A DNA stretch of 49,871 nt from CAILHX01 sp046155285 (GTDB taxonomy: Bacteria; Pseudomonadota; Gammaproteobacteria; Burkholderiales; Methylophilaceae): the NCBI GenBank assembly GCA_046155285.1, contig JBJXEA010000008.1, forward strand, positions 1 to 49,871. The letters are read 5' to 3'. This document shows positions 8,815-17,152 of the stretch, one piece after another. The notes under the pieces were generated by a model. The model did no database searches, was not told the origin of the DNA, and worked only from the letters and a program-made list of their open reading frames with translations. A program made the translations under genes and the position numbers. Each line of letters begins with the position of its first letter. The first letter of the stretch is position 1.

Positions 8815-9713
8815 GGCACCGCCACCCCCGCCAGCAACCCCGCCGCATCCACCTCTCCGACACTGCTACTGCGCAGCCTATGCGCTGCCACGCTGGGTAG
8901 TATCGCTTGTAAATCTTCTGGAATCGCGTAGTCGCGGCCTTCCATCAGCGCCCAGGCTTGGGCGCATTGTTTCAGCGCCAGTCCGGCGCGGGGGCTTAGT
9001 CCGGCCTCAAGTTGCGGGCTGCTGCGGCTGAAATCGAGCAGGGCTTGCAGATAATCCAGCAGCGCGTCGGCCACGGTGACTTGGCTCACGGCCTGTTGCA
9101 GCGCCATCAACCCAGCGGCATTGGTCACCGGCGCGATATTCGCCAGATGTTCACGGCCATTGCTGCTCGTTAGCAAGGTGCGCTCCGAGCGTGCATCAGG
9201 GTAGCCCAGTTTTATCCGCATCAAAAATCGATCCATCTGCGATTCCGGCAGCGCAAAAGTACCGATGTGGGTAGCGGGATTTTGCGTGGCAATGACGCAG
9301 AAGGGCTCTGGCAATTTGCGCGTTTCGCCTTCCGTGGTCATCTGCCGTTCTTCCATCACTTCTAATAAAGCGCTTTGGGTTTTGGGCGTGGCGCGGTTGA
9401 TTTCGTCGGCCAGCAACACGTTGGTGAACACCGCGCCGGGATGGAATTTGAAGCTGGTGGCGTTGCGGTCATACACAGATACGCCGAGAATGTCGGCGGG
9501 CAGCAGGTCGCTGGTGAACTGCACGCGACGGAATTCCAGCCCCAGCACTTGCGCCAAAGTGTGCGCCAAGGTGGTTTTACCCATGCCCGGCAGGTCTTCG
9601 ATGAGCAGATGACCGCGTGCCAAGATGCAAGCCAGCGCCAGCCTGATTTGTGGTTCTTTACCGAGAATGACAGAATTGCTGAAGCGGATGATGTCGTTGA
9701 TGGTGGTTTGCAT
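8811..9713 (-). CDS. MoxR-family AAA+ ATPase
   Basis: 300 residues, slightly below the usual ~320. Walker A is PGMGKTT (42-48, K46) and Walker B is LADEINRA with D103-E104; the sensor region ATQNPATHIGTF and the arginine-rich AAA lid follow. A cytoplasmic chaperone-like ATPase that probably acts on the DUF58 partner. First gene of a tight unit with DUF58 (4-base overlap) and tgpA. The C-terminus stops soon after the lid region, so the tail is a little short. A hairpin repeat (9718-9752) lies directly upstream of the ATG. Confidence 0.9.
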   Translation of the reverse strand: MQTTINDIIRFSNSVILGKEPQIRLALACILARGHLLIEDLPGMGKTTLAHTLAQVLGLEFRRVQFTSDLLPADILGVSVYDRNATSFKFHPGAVFTNVLLADEINRATPKTQSALLEVMEERQMTTEGETRKLPEPFCVIATQNPATHIGTFALPESQMDRFLMRIKLGYPDARSERTLLTSSNGREHLANIAPVTNAAGLMALQQAVSQVTVADALLDYLQALLDFSRSSPQLEAGLSPRAGLALKQCAQAWALMEGRDYAIPEDLQAILPSVAAHRLRSSSVGEVDAAGLLAGVAVP

Positions 9714-9717
9714 TTTT

Positions 9718-9752
9718 CCCTCACCCCAACCCTCTCCCAGAGGGAGAGGGGG
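9718..9752. repeat. Short hairpin repeat, CCTCTCCC/GGGAGAGG type
   Basis: A stretch starting CCCTCACCCCAACCCTCTCC and folding on CCTCTCCC...GGGAGAGG. A related copy lies at 14141-14178. It occupies almost the whole gap between nnrD/E and moxR and may also act as a weak terminator or processing site. Confidence 0.7.
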
Positions 9753-9755
9753 AAT

Positions 9756-11147
9756 TTAACTGTTGAGTAATTGACGTACTTCTAATGCTATTTCCGACGC
9801 GGTTAAGCCCACTTTAATGCCTAGTTTATCTGCCGCCAAACCATGCAAATAGACCCCTGACAATGCCGCTTGTTCTGCTGATAAGCCTTGCGCCAACAGT
9901 CCGCCGATAACCCCCGCCAACACATCGCCCATGCCCGCCGCAGCCAAACCCGGATTGCCGCTGGCATTGATGAACCAACGACCGTCTGGCGTTGCGATGA
10001 CGCTGCCAGCGCCTTTCAGCACGGTTATAGCATTGTAGCGGCTGGCGATTTTCAATGCGGCTTGAATGCGGTCGGCTTGGATTACTGCGGTGTCGCAGTG
10101 CAACAGCGCGGCAGCCTCGCCGGGGTGCGGGGTGAGGATGGCGTTACCGTGCTTTTGCAGCATGGTTTCATCCAATAAATGCAGCGCGTCGGCATCTAGC
10201 ACCAAGGGTGCAGGGTGCTGTAAGCAGTTTCTTAGCAATTCAATAGCCTGCGTCGAACGCCCCATGCCCATCCCAATTACCAGCGCATTCACGTCCTTGG
10301 CTATGGCTTCCATATAGGCGGGGCGCAACATAATTTCCGGCATATCAAGGTCTAGCAAAGGCGCATCCGCCGCTAGCAAATGACAATACACCCGCCCACT
10401 GCCCGCCAAGAGTGCGGCTTTTGCTGCCAAAAATGCCGCGCCCACCATCCCCGCCGCGCCGCCTATCACCGCCACGCTGCCGTTGCTGCCTTTGTGCGAA
10501 TTATTTTTTCTGGTGGGTAAGGAGTAGGGTAGGCTGTCAATCAATCTGCCAGCCGATAGTGAGGGGAAACCTCCCAAATCCGCCAGATGCACCTTCCCCG
10601 CCACATCCACGCCATCTAGCGTATACAGCCCTGGTTTCAAGCCAATAAAAGTGATGGTATACGTGGCCTTAATCGCCGCGCCCAAAATCCGCCCGGTGTC
10701 AGCACACAAGCCGCTGGGCACATCCAGCGCCAACACCGGCGTATTCATCGTGTTGATTTTTTCTACTAAGGCAAGGTAAGTCGCATCCAGATTGCGCGTC
10801 AGGCCGATGCCGAATAGGCCATCCACAATCAAGCCGTATTTTTTTGTAGGGATTTCCGTGAGAACTTCACCGCTCCAAGCCTCGTAAGCGGCCTTAGCAT
10901 CCAGCGGTAGTTTGGCGGCATCGCCAGTAAACATTACATCTAGCGCCAGTCCCCATTGTTTGAGATAACCCGCCGCGACAAGGGCATCACCGCCGTTATT
11001 GCCAGGACCAGCCAGTATCAACAATGGCATATTCCCAGCCAAATCTCGTGCCAATTCCGCTGCGGCCAAGCCAGCCTTTTCCATCAAGCCAGTGTGTTGC
11101 TGCTCGATAGCACGTATTTGCACAGTGGTGTATAACGGTGACATCAT
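9756..11147 (-). CDS. nnrD: Bifunctional NAD(P)H-hydrate epimerase / ADP-dependent dehydratase
   Basis: 463 residues, two fused domains as in E. coli YjeF (Nnr), though about 40-50 residues shorter. The N-terminal epimerase domain has GPGNNGGDAL (about 47-56) and LDVPSGL. The C-terminal ADP/ATP-dependent dehydratase (kinase-like fold) has LTPHPGEAAAL and NPGLAAAGMGDVLAGVIGG. Together they repair damaged hydrated NAD(P)H in the cytoplasm. Transcribed toward moxR. In many genomes this gene sits beside tsaE, which is not seen here. Confidence 0.93.
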   Translation of the reverse strand: MMSPLYTTVQIRAIEQQHTGLMEKAGLAAAELARDLAGNMPLLILAGPGNNGGDALVAAGYLKQWGLALDVMFTGDAAKLPLDAKAAYEAWSGEVLTEIPTKKYGLIVDGLFGIGLTRNLDATYLALVEKINTMNTPVLALDVPSGLCADTGRILGAAIKATYTITFIGLKPGLYTLDGVDVAGKVHLADLGGFPSLSAGRLIDSLPYSLPTRKNNSHKGSNGSVAVIGGAAGMVGAAFLAAKAALLAGSGRVYCHLLAADAPLLDLDMPEIMLRPAYMEAIAKDVNALVIGMGMGRSTQAIELLRNCLQHPAPLVLDADALHLLDETMLQKHGNAILTPHPGEAAALLHCDTAVIQADRIQAALKIASRYNAITVLKGAGSVIATPDGRWFINASGNPGLAAAGMGDVLAGVIGGLLAQGLSAEQAALSGVYLHGLAADKLGIKVGLTASEIALEVRQLLNS

Positions 11148-11233
11148 TCTGTAAGTCTAGCGCAAAACGGCTCTTGTAATTTCGGCATCTTCCCCCAGAA
11201 TAGGAAGTGCAAGTTAACCTCAAGGAGATCGCC

Positions 11234-11473
11234 ATGACCGCCCCCGTAATCGCCCAAAAATCCCCCTACGCCGTCGAAGTTGAAGCAGGCCAAAGCTATT
11301 GGTGGTGTTCGTGCGGCAAGAGCATAACCCAGCCATTTTGCGATGGCTCGCATAAGGGTTCTGAATTTTCGCCCAAGGAATACAAGGCTGAAAAGTCCGG
11401 CACGGCGTATTTCTGCGGTTGCAAGCACACCAAGCACGGCGTGATGTGCGACGGAAGCCATAGCGCCTTGTAA
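11234..11473 (+). CDS. Small iron-sulfur protein with two CDGSH domains
   Basis: 79 residues from ATG 11234, chosen because AAGGAG lies 6 bases upstream; the longer start at 11207 has no such site. Two 3Cys-1His cluster sites are visible: C25, C27, C36, H40 and C61, C63, C72, H76, each with CDGSH. It should bind two 2Fe-2S clusters and act in redox or cluster transfer. It is 3 bases from the pirin gene, so they are probably co-transcribed. Confidence 0.92.
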   Translation: MTAPVIAQKSPYAVEVEAGQSYWWCSCGKSITQPFCDGSHKGSEFSPKEYKAEKSGTAYFCGCKHTKHGVMCDGSHSAL

Positions 11474-11476
11474 ATC

Positions 11477-12184
11477 ATGATTCAGATTCGTCGCTCCGCA
11501 GAACGCGGTCATGCTGACCACGGCTGGCTGAAATCCAAGCATAGTTTTTCCTTCGCCGAGTATTACGATCCAGCTCATATGAGTTTTTCGGTGTTGCGGG
11601 TGATTAACGATGATGTGATTGCGCCGGGCAAGGGTTTTGGTACACACGGACACAGCGATATGGAAATCATTACCTATATCTTGCGCGGCGAATTGGAGCA
11701 TAAGGATAGCCTTGGCACCGGCTCGGTGATTCGTCCTGGTGATGTGCAGCGCATGAGTGCTGGCACTGGTATTCGTCACAGTGAATTTAATCCATCAGCG
11801 GATGAAGCCGTACATCTGCTGCAAATTTGGATATTGCCGAGTAAAGCGGGCATTCAACCCAGCTATGAGCAGAAGTTCTTTACCGAGGATGCGCGGCGCG
11901 GCCACTTGCGCTTGGTGGCTTCACAGAATGGTCATGAAGGCTCGGTAAGCTTGCATCAGGATATGCGTTTGTACGCGGCGATTTTGCACGAAGACGCGCC
12001 TGTTTCTTGGCATCTTAAAGCTGGCCGTTGTGCCTATCTGCATGTGGCGCAAGGCGCATTAGAACTGAACGGACAGGATTTAGGGGCGGGCGATGCGGCG
12101 CAGATTGTGAATGAAACGGAGCTTGTTCTGTCTCACGCAAGCCAAGCTGAGTTGCTATTGTTCGATTTGCCTATTGTTGATTAG
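11477..12184 (+). CDS. Pirin family protein (YhhW/quercetinase-like cupin)
   Basis: 235 residues, the normal bicupin pirin length. Metal ligands typical of the family are in place: H58 and H60 (FGTHGHSDME), H101 and E103 (GIRHSEFN). YhhW-type members show quercetin 2,3-dioxygenase activity in vitro; the in vivo role is unknown. The start lies 3 bases after the CDGSH gene, and YceI follows after 9 bases, suggesting an operon of stress or redox proteins. Confidence 0.92.
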   Translation: MIQIRRSAERGHADHGWLKSKHSFSFAEYYDPAHMSFSVLRVINDDVIAPGKGFGTHGHSDMEIITYILRGELEHKDSLGTGSVIRPGDVQRMSAGTGIRHSEFNPSADEAVHLLQIWILPSKAGIQPSYEQKFFTEDARRGHLRLVASQNGHEGSVSLHQDMRLYAAILHEDAPVSWHLKAGRCAYLHVAQGALELNGQDLGAGDAAQIVNETELVLSHASQAELLLFDLPIVD

Positions 12185-12193
12185 GAGAAAATC

Positions 12194-12796
12194 ATGAAAA
12201 AAATCGTGTGCGTGCTTGCCTTGTTAGGCTCGTCTTTTCTAGCTTCTGCCGCTACCAATGTCGAAATTTACGGCATTGATTCCAGCCACAGCTTTGCTAA
12301 CTGGACGATACGCCACGTGGTTTCCAAGACATCCGGCACGTTCTCCGATGTCACCGGGAAAATCACGCTAGACCACACCGATTTATCTAAATCCAGTGTC
12401 GAAGCCAAGATCAATATGCTCAGCGTGAACAGTAGTCACGCCAAGCGCGACCAGCACATCCGCGACAAGCCAGAGTATTTGGATGTGGCCAAATTTGCCG
12501 AGATGACCTTTGTCAGCACCAAGGTAGAAACCACCGCCAAGGATGCTGGCGTGTTGACCGGCAATCTTACGTTGCACGGCGTGACCAAGGAAATTTCATT
12601 CCCGTTCAAGGTGCTGGGCTTCGGCTCCGATCCTTGGGGCGGCTACCGTATGGGCATAGAAGCACACACCAGCATCAAGGCCTCGGACTATGGCTTTGGT
12701 TGGGCGGCCAAGCCTAACGGGCCGGTAGGCGACGACATTGAAATCACACTGTTAATCGAAGGCGTGAAAAACTCGCCCGACCAAAAACCGTTTTAA
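12194..12796 (+). CDS. YceI family periplasmic lipid-binding-like protein
   Basis: 200 residues. Signal peptide (cleavage near ASA, about residue 19), then YGIDSSHSFANWTIRHVVSKTSGTF and a YceI lipocalin-like body with the LHGVTKEISFPF strand. Exported family that binds polyprenoid-type lipids in structurally known members. RBS TAGGAG precedes the ATG. Last gene of the CDGSH-pirin-YceI group; a hairpin repeat follows its stop. Confidence 0.92.
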   Translation: MKKIVCVLALLGSSFLASAATNVEIYGIDSSHSFANWTIRHVVSKTSGTFSDVTGKITLDHTDLSKSSVEAKINMLSVNSSHAKRDQHIRDKPEYLDVAKFAEMTFVSTKVETTAKDAGVLTGNLTLHGVTKEISFPFKVLGFGSDPWGGYRMGIEAHTSIKASDYGFGWAAKPNGPVGDDIEITLLIEGVKNSPDQKPF

Positions 12797-12807
12797 CATT
12801 TGGGCTA

Positions 12808-12880
12808 CGCTTCGATACATTCCCCGTTCGTCCTGAGTGCCGCGCATAGCGCGGCGTATCGAAGGATGAGCGGGGAATAC
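12808..12880. repeat. Nested hairpin repeat after yceI
   Basis: Outer arms ATTCCCCG (12819-12826) and CGGGGAAT (12871-12878) enclose an inner perfect hairpin GCCGCGC-ATA-GCGCGGC (12839-12855). The text TTCGTCCTGAGT beside it resembles a widespread intergenic repeat of environmental proteobacteria. Could double as a terminator, though no T-run follows. Confidence 0.65.
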
Positions 12881-12921
12881 TTAGCGCGAACGAACTTTTC
12901 TGGATTTTTTTAGGAGCTTCT

Positions 12922-13998
12922 ATGACGAACCTGTTTTCACCCGTAATTTTAGGGCGCATCGCTTTGCCCAACCGCATCGTCATGGCACCCTTGACCAGAA
13001 ACCGCGCTGCCATGCCGGGCAATTTGATTCAAGACATGAACGTGACCTACTATGCGCAGCGTGCCTCGGCGGGACTCATCATCACCGAAGCCACGCCGAT
13101 TTGCGCCATGTCGCACGGCTATCCCGCGCTGCCGGGGATTTATAACGCCGAGCAGGTGGCAGGCTGGAAGTGCATTGTGGATGCGGTGCATGCCAAGGGC
13201 GGGCGCATCGTGCTGCAACTGTGGCATGTGGGGCGCATCGCGCATCCTTCTTTGCTGCCGGATAACGCTTTGCCAGTCGCGCCTTCTGCCATCAAGCCCG
13301 CCGGACAGGCTTATACCTACGAAGGCTTTCAGGATTTCGTCACGCCGCGTGCTTTGGAAATCGGCGAGTTGGCGGGCATCGTGCAGGAATACAAAACTGC
13401 CGCAGAGTACGCCTTGGCCGCCGGATTCGATGGTGTTGAAGTGCATAGCGCCAATGGTTATTTGCTGGATCAATTTCTGCGCGACGCCAGCAACAAGCGC
13501 ACGGATCAATACGGTGGCTCCATCCCCAATCGCACGCGCTTGCTGCTGGAAGTGATGGCGACGGTGTGCAAAGTGTGGGGATCAGACAGAGTCGGCGTGC
13601 GGATTTCACCCATCAATTCATTCAATGATATGCAAGACAGTAATCCGCAAGCCCTGTTTAACCATGTTGCTGACGTATTGAGTCCGTTCAATTTGGCGTA
13701 TTTGCACGTGGTAGAAGTGGGCATAGGCGCGACGGAGGTTTTGCCGGATTTTGATTTTGCGGCACTAAGACGCGCTTTCAAAGGCAACTATATGGCGAAT
13801 GGTGGCTACGACAAAGCGCGTGGCAACGCCGCGATTGCAAGCGGTCACGCCGATTGCGTGGCGTTTGGCGTACCGTTCATCGCTAATCCAGACTTGGTAG
13901 CACGCTACGCCAAAGACGCGCCACTGAACGAGGCCGACCAAAGCAGCTTCTACGGCGGCACGGAAAAAGGCTATATTGACTATCCGTCACTAGCCTAA
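12922..13998 (+). CDS. Old yellow enzyme family flavin oxidoreductase (NemA-like)
   Basis: 358 residues, full length for the family. FMN-dependent reductase of activated alkenes or nitro compounds using NAD(P)H. Seen: T25 in MAPLTRNR, WHVGR near 101-105, the substrate pair H175/N178 and proton donor Y180 in HSANGYLLDQF, and YGGS at 197-200. RBS AGGAG lies 8 bases upstream. The next gene is a nitroreductase, suggesting a xenobiotic or electrophile detoxification pair. Confidence 0.93.
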   Translation: MTNLFSPVILGRIALPNRIVMAPLTRNRAAMPGNLIQDMNVTYYAQRASAGLIITEATPICAMSHGYPALPGIYNAEQVAGWKCIVDAVHAKGGRIVLQLWHVGRIAHPSLLPDNALPVAPSAIKPAGQAYTYEGFQDFVTPRALEIGELAGIVQEYKTAAEYALAAGFDGVEVHSANGYLLDQFLRDASNKRTDQYGGSIPNRTRLLLEVMATVCKVWGSDRVGVRISPINSFNDMQDSNPQALFNHVADVLSPFNLAYLHVVEVGIGATEVLPDFDFAALRRAFKGNYMANGGYDKARGNAAIASGHADCVAFGVPFIANPDLVARYAKDAPLNEADQSSFYGGTEKGYIDYPSLA

Positions 13999-14013
13999 GC
14001 TCAAAGTTCTGAA

Positions 14014-14060
14014 TCCCCTCCTTTTCTATGGAGGGGTGGCGCAAAGCGCCGGGGTGGTTT
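14014..14060. repeat. Four-hairpin intergenic repeat, half copy (copy 2)
   Basis: Contains CCCCTCC...GGAGGGG, then GGCGCAAAGCGCC and the terminal GGGGTGGT, identical in design to the right half of the repeat at 33989-34087. The left half is missing. It is the first of three different repeats packed into the 214-base gap between the OYE and nitroreductase genes. Confidence 0.8.
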
Positions 14061-14069
14061 CCCCTCACT

Positions 14070-14140
14070 TGCATTGCGCACTGGCTCTTGCAAGAGCCAG
14101 TCGTTCCGCAGGCGATCAGTATGCTGATCGAAACCCCTGC
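14070..14140. repeat. 71-nt structured repeat, copy 1 (two hairpins)
   Basis: Begins TGCATTGCGC, then a perfect 22-nt palindrome (14080-14101) with TCTTGCAAGA at its centre, CGTT, GCAGGCG, a second hairpin CGATCAG-TATG-CTGATCG (14113-14130) and AAACCCCTGC. GCAGG and CCTGC can pair around the second hairpin. A same-length copy lies at 35998-36068, with unpaired parts conserved and stems covarying. Confidence 0.8.
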
Positions 14141-14178
14141 TCTACCCCCAACCTTCTCCCACAAGGGGAGAGGGAGTT
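14141..14178. repeat. Short hairpin repeat, CTTCTCCC/GGGGAGAGG type
   Basis: Related to 9718-9752: TCTACCCCCAACCTTCTCCC followed by a short loop and GGGGAGAGGG. Directly abuts the 71-nt structured repeat, so three repeat families are joined end to end here. Confidence 0.65.
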
Positions 14179-14212
14179 GAAGTCGTGGAAAATTTGTCGA
14201 AAAAGGAAAATC

Positions 14213-14815
14213 ATGCAAAAACCTGCCATTACTCAAGCTCCAATTCACCCTTTGTTAGCCGAGCGTTGGAGTGGCCGTGCTTACGATGCCAGCAAGCCCG
14301 TCATGCAACAGCAAATCATCGCTTTGCTGGAAGCCGCGCGTTGGGCGCCTAGCTGTTTTGGCGATCAGCCTTGGCGTATGGTGGTGTGGGATAAAAGTGC
14401 CGATGCGCCGGCTTGGTGGCAGGCTTTTGATTGCCTAGCGCCTTCTAACCAGACTTGGGCGGTAGATGCGCCAGTGCTGATGCTAGTGGTGGCCGATAGC
14501 CTGTTCAACCACAACGGCCAGCCCAACCGCTGGGCGCAGTATGACACTGGCGCGGCGGCAGAAAACTTATGTTTGCAAGCGCAAGCGATGGGACTGATGG
14601 TGCATCAGATGGGTGGTTTTGACGTGGATAAGGTGCGAGCGCTAGCCAAAGTGCCAACGCAATATAACCCAATGGCGATGCTGACCGTGGGGGTCGCGGC
14701 ACAAGATCCGGCTACGTTCAAAGAGGAAATTAAAGAGCGTGAGCTTGCGCCGCGTAAACGGCGCGAGTTGAACGATTTGTTCTTTGCGGGGAGCTGGGAT
14801 AAGGGCGTGAGTTAA
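14213..14815 (+). CDS. Nitroreductase family protein
   Basis: 200 residues from ATG 14213, supported by AAAAGGAAAA just upstream; longer starts run back through intergenic repeats and are unlikely. FMN-dependent nitroreductase fold: ERWSGRAYDASKPV (phosphate-binding Arg region), EAARWAPSCFGDQPWRMVV, and ENLCLQAQAMGLMVHQMGGF. Probably NAD(P)H-dependent reduction of nitro compounds or quinones in the cytoplasm. Its stop overlaps the stop of the convergent symporter gene by 4 bases. Confidence 0.9.
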   Translation: MQKPAITQAPIHPLLAERWSGRAYDASKPVMQQQIIALLEAARWAPSCFGDQPWRMVVWDKSADAPAWWQAFDCLAPSNQTWAVDAPVLMLVVADSLFNHNGQPNRWAQYDTGAAAENLCLQAQAMGLMVHQMGGFDVDKVRALAKVPTQYNPMAMLTVGVAAQDPATFKEEIKERELAPRKRRELNDLFFAGSWDKGVS

Positions 14816-16803
14816 ACCTCGGCGTGCATTCCGGTATTCTGCCTCACATACAACTCTTCCCACTTGCGCATGGCGCGTTTGTCTTGGGTCAGCAGTGAGA
14901 ACAAAATTACCATCAAGAATCCCAGTGGAATGGAAACGATGCCGGGGTTTTTGAGGCGGAACCAAGGTTGTTCTAGGCCGATGAAACTGGTGGTTTGGCC
15001 GCTGTAACGGACTAAATCTTCTTCGGCTTTATTGATGGCTTTTTGTTGGCGTAGGATGTCGCGGTTGATGCCTTTCACCGCGTCCACTGAACGGATTCTG
15101 GTGAGCAAATCTTGCAGAGCTGCTATCTTTTCTGGTGCGCTCAATTGCGCGGTGCTGGCGGGTTTGGCAGCTTCACGTTTCTGGCAGCTGGTGAACACTT
15201 CGCACCATAGGCCTGCGCTGGCTTTGACTTCTGTGGCGGGTTTTGCGGGTGCGCCGTGAAGCACAACGTTGGCATCGGCAATGATTTTTTGCGGGTAGCT
15301 CATGTTGGGCGAGACCATCACCAGCGCCACGGTGGAGAACGCGCCGACCAGCATGCCGACGACGATGCCGGTGGTGTTGCAGCGTTTCCAATATAGCGTG
15401 AGGATCACCGCGGGTAGATTGCTGGCGGCGGCCACGGCGAAGGCCATGCCCACCAAGTGCGCGACGTTTTGGCCTTTGGCGAGGATGCCGATGGCGATGG
15501 CGGCGGCACCGACCACCACTGAGGCGACACGCGCGGCGTTAATTTGTTCTTTCTGACTAGCGTGGTCACCCCTAATAACGCCCACATACAAATCATGGGC
15601 AATGGCGGAGGCCGAGGCCAGCACCAAGCCTGCTACTACGGCGACGATGGTGGCGAATGCGACCGCCGCCACGAAGGCGAGTAGAAAGTTGCCAAATAGC
15701 GAATCTGCTCCTCCACCTAAATATTGTGCGAGCAAGGGCGCTGCCATATTGCCGCCTTTGTCCATGTCGGCAATCACGTCCGAACCCACGTTCATGGCCG
15801 CGCCCAAACCTAAAAACAAGGTCAGCACATAAAAGCCGCCGATGATGCTCATCGCCCACAGCACGGATTTGCGTGCCGCAGCGGCATCCGGCACGGTGAA
15901 GAAGCGCATCAGGATGTGCGGCAAACCCGCAGTGCCGAACACCAACGCCATGCCTAGGCTGATCTGGTCTATCGGGTCTTTCAGATAGAGGCCGGGTTCT
16001 AGAAAGCGTTGACCTAGCTCTTGTGGCGACATATTGGCGGCGGCATCCCCCAGCAATTTGGCAACTTGTGCTTGTATTTTTGAGCTGTCTACAGCGGCTT
16101 GCAGAAAGGCGGGCAGGCTAAAGCCGTAGGGCGACCAGACCAGCGCTACCAATATCAGCGCGGCGCTGACCAGCAACACGGCTTTGACGATTTGCACCCA
16201 AGTGGTAGCGACCATGCCGCCGAATACCACGTAGGCCAGCATCAGCGTGCCGACAGCGATGACCGAGACCTCATAGTCTATGCCGATGAGGGTTTTGACC
16301 AGGACGCCACCACCCACCATCTGCGCGGTGAGGTAGACGATGGACACGGTGACGGTGGAAATGGCGGCGAGGATGCGGGCTTTTTTCGGGTCGTTGCGGA
16401 AGGCGAGAATGTCGCCCAGCGTGTATTTTCCTATGTTGCGACAGGGTTCGGCGATGACCAGCAGCACCGTGACGAAGGCCACCAGAAAGCCCACAGAGTA
16501 CATGAAACCGTCGTAGCCGTAGAGTGAAATCAGGCCGGCGACACCGAGGAATGAGGCGGCAGAAAGATAATCTCCGGCTATCGCCCAACCGTTCTGCAAG
16601 CCAGTGATGGAGCGTCCGGCGGCGTAGAATTCGCTGGTGGAATGTACGCGCTTGGCTGCCCACCAAGTAATGAACATGGTGATGCCGATGATGGTGCTGA
16701 ATACCAGAAAGGTTAGCCATTTCCACTGCGCGGCGACTGCGCCGTCGGCGGCAAAGGATGGAATGCTGAACAATGCTAAAGCCAGACCAACAAAACTATT
16801 CAT
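14812..16803 (-). CDS. ActP-like sodium:solute symporter (VC_2705 subfamily type)
   Basis: 663 residues, long for the SSS family (about 550). About 13 membrane helices, with the first preceded by a signal-like segment. Family stretches include the GWAIAGDYLSAASFLG region and the GGMVATTWVQIVKA region. A hydrophilic insert at about 500-605 contains a probable coiled coil (LQDLLTRIRSV to INKAEEDLVRY). Likely imports acetate or another short monocarboxylate with sodium across the inner membrane. The DUF485 partner gene overlaps its start by 8 bases, as for actP-yjcH. Confidence 0.88.
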   Translation of the reverse strand: MNSFVGLALALFSIPSFAADGAVAAQWKWLTFLVFSTIIGITMFITWWAAKRVHSTSEFYAAGRSITGLQNGWAIAGDYLSAASFLGVAGLISLYGYDGFMYSVGFLVAFVTVLLVIAEPCRNIGKYTLGDILAFRNDPKKARILAAISTVTVSIVYLTAQMVGGGVLVKTLIGIDYEVSVIAVGTLMLAYVVFGGMVATTWVQIVKAVLLVSAALILVALVWSPYGFSLPAFLQAAVDSSKIQAQVAKLLGDAAANMSPQELGQRFLEPGLYLKDPIDQISLGMALVFGTAGLPHILMRFFTVPDAAAARKSVLWAMSIIGGFYVLTLFLGLGAAMNVGSDVIADMDKGGNMAAPLLAQYLGGGADSLFGNFLLAFVAAVAFATIVAVVAGLVLASASAIAHDLYVGVIRGDHASQKEQINAARVASVVVGAAAIAIGILAKGQNVAHLVGMAFAVAAASNLPAVILTLYWKRCNTTGIVVGMLVGAFSTVALVMVSPNMSYPQKIIADANVVLHGAPAKPATEVKASAGLWCEVFTSCQKREAAKPASTAQLSAPEKIAALQDLLTRIRSVDAVKGINRDILRQQKAINKAEEDLVRYSGQTTSFIGLEQPWFRLKNPGIVSIPLGFLMVILFSLLTQDKRAMRKWEELYVRQNTGMHAEV

Positions 16804-17152
16804 GGCGCAAAAGTTTGGGGGTTTCTCGACAGAGCTCTTGCGCCATAGGGTCGAACACGCGATTGGCGAATTTCACGTAGGCCACGGCGATGATGCCTAC
16901 CACGACGAATTGCGACAAGGCAAACAGAATGCCGATGTTAACCACTCCCCACACCTTAATCCGCAGCACGTCCTGAAAATAGGCTGTGCCTATGGGTAGC
17001 AGAAAGTAGTAAGCCGCCGCCAGCGCCAGCAGCGACCACAGAAAGCGCATTTTGACTTTGTGCAGGCGCTGGAAGCGCGGGGCGGCCTCGATGGCGTACC
17101 AATCAAGCTGTTGCTTAGTGATGATGGCCGCCCTCACCATGGGTGTGGCCAT
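16796..17152 (-). CDS. DUF485 small membrane partner of the symporter (YjcH-like)
   Basis: 118 residues with two membrane helices (about 37-55 and 68-92) and the family ending YVKFANRVFDPMAQEL. Start 17152 is chosen because AAGAGGAAATCGAAC provides a Shine-Dalgarno; this start lies 38 bases inside the preceding FKBP gene. Overlaps the symporter start by 8 bases, so coupled translation is likely. Assumed to help assembly or function of the ActP-like transporter. Confidence 0.85.
   Translation of the reverse strand: MATPMVRAAIITKQQLDWYAIEAAPRFQRLHKVKMRFLWSLLALAAAYYFLLPIGTAYFQDVLRIKVWGVVNIGILFALSQFVVVGIIAVAYVKFANRVFDPMAQELCRETPKLLRHE

Noticed and set aside
11144..11779. 211-residue minus-strand reading frame
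   Set aside because: Lies antisense over the CDGSH and pirin genes, has no recognisable motif, and the plus-strand genes have clear families and start signals.
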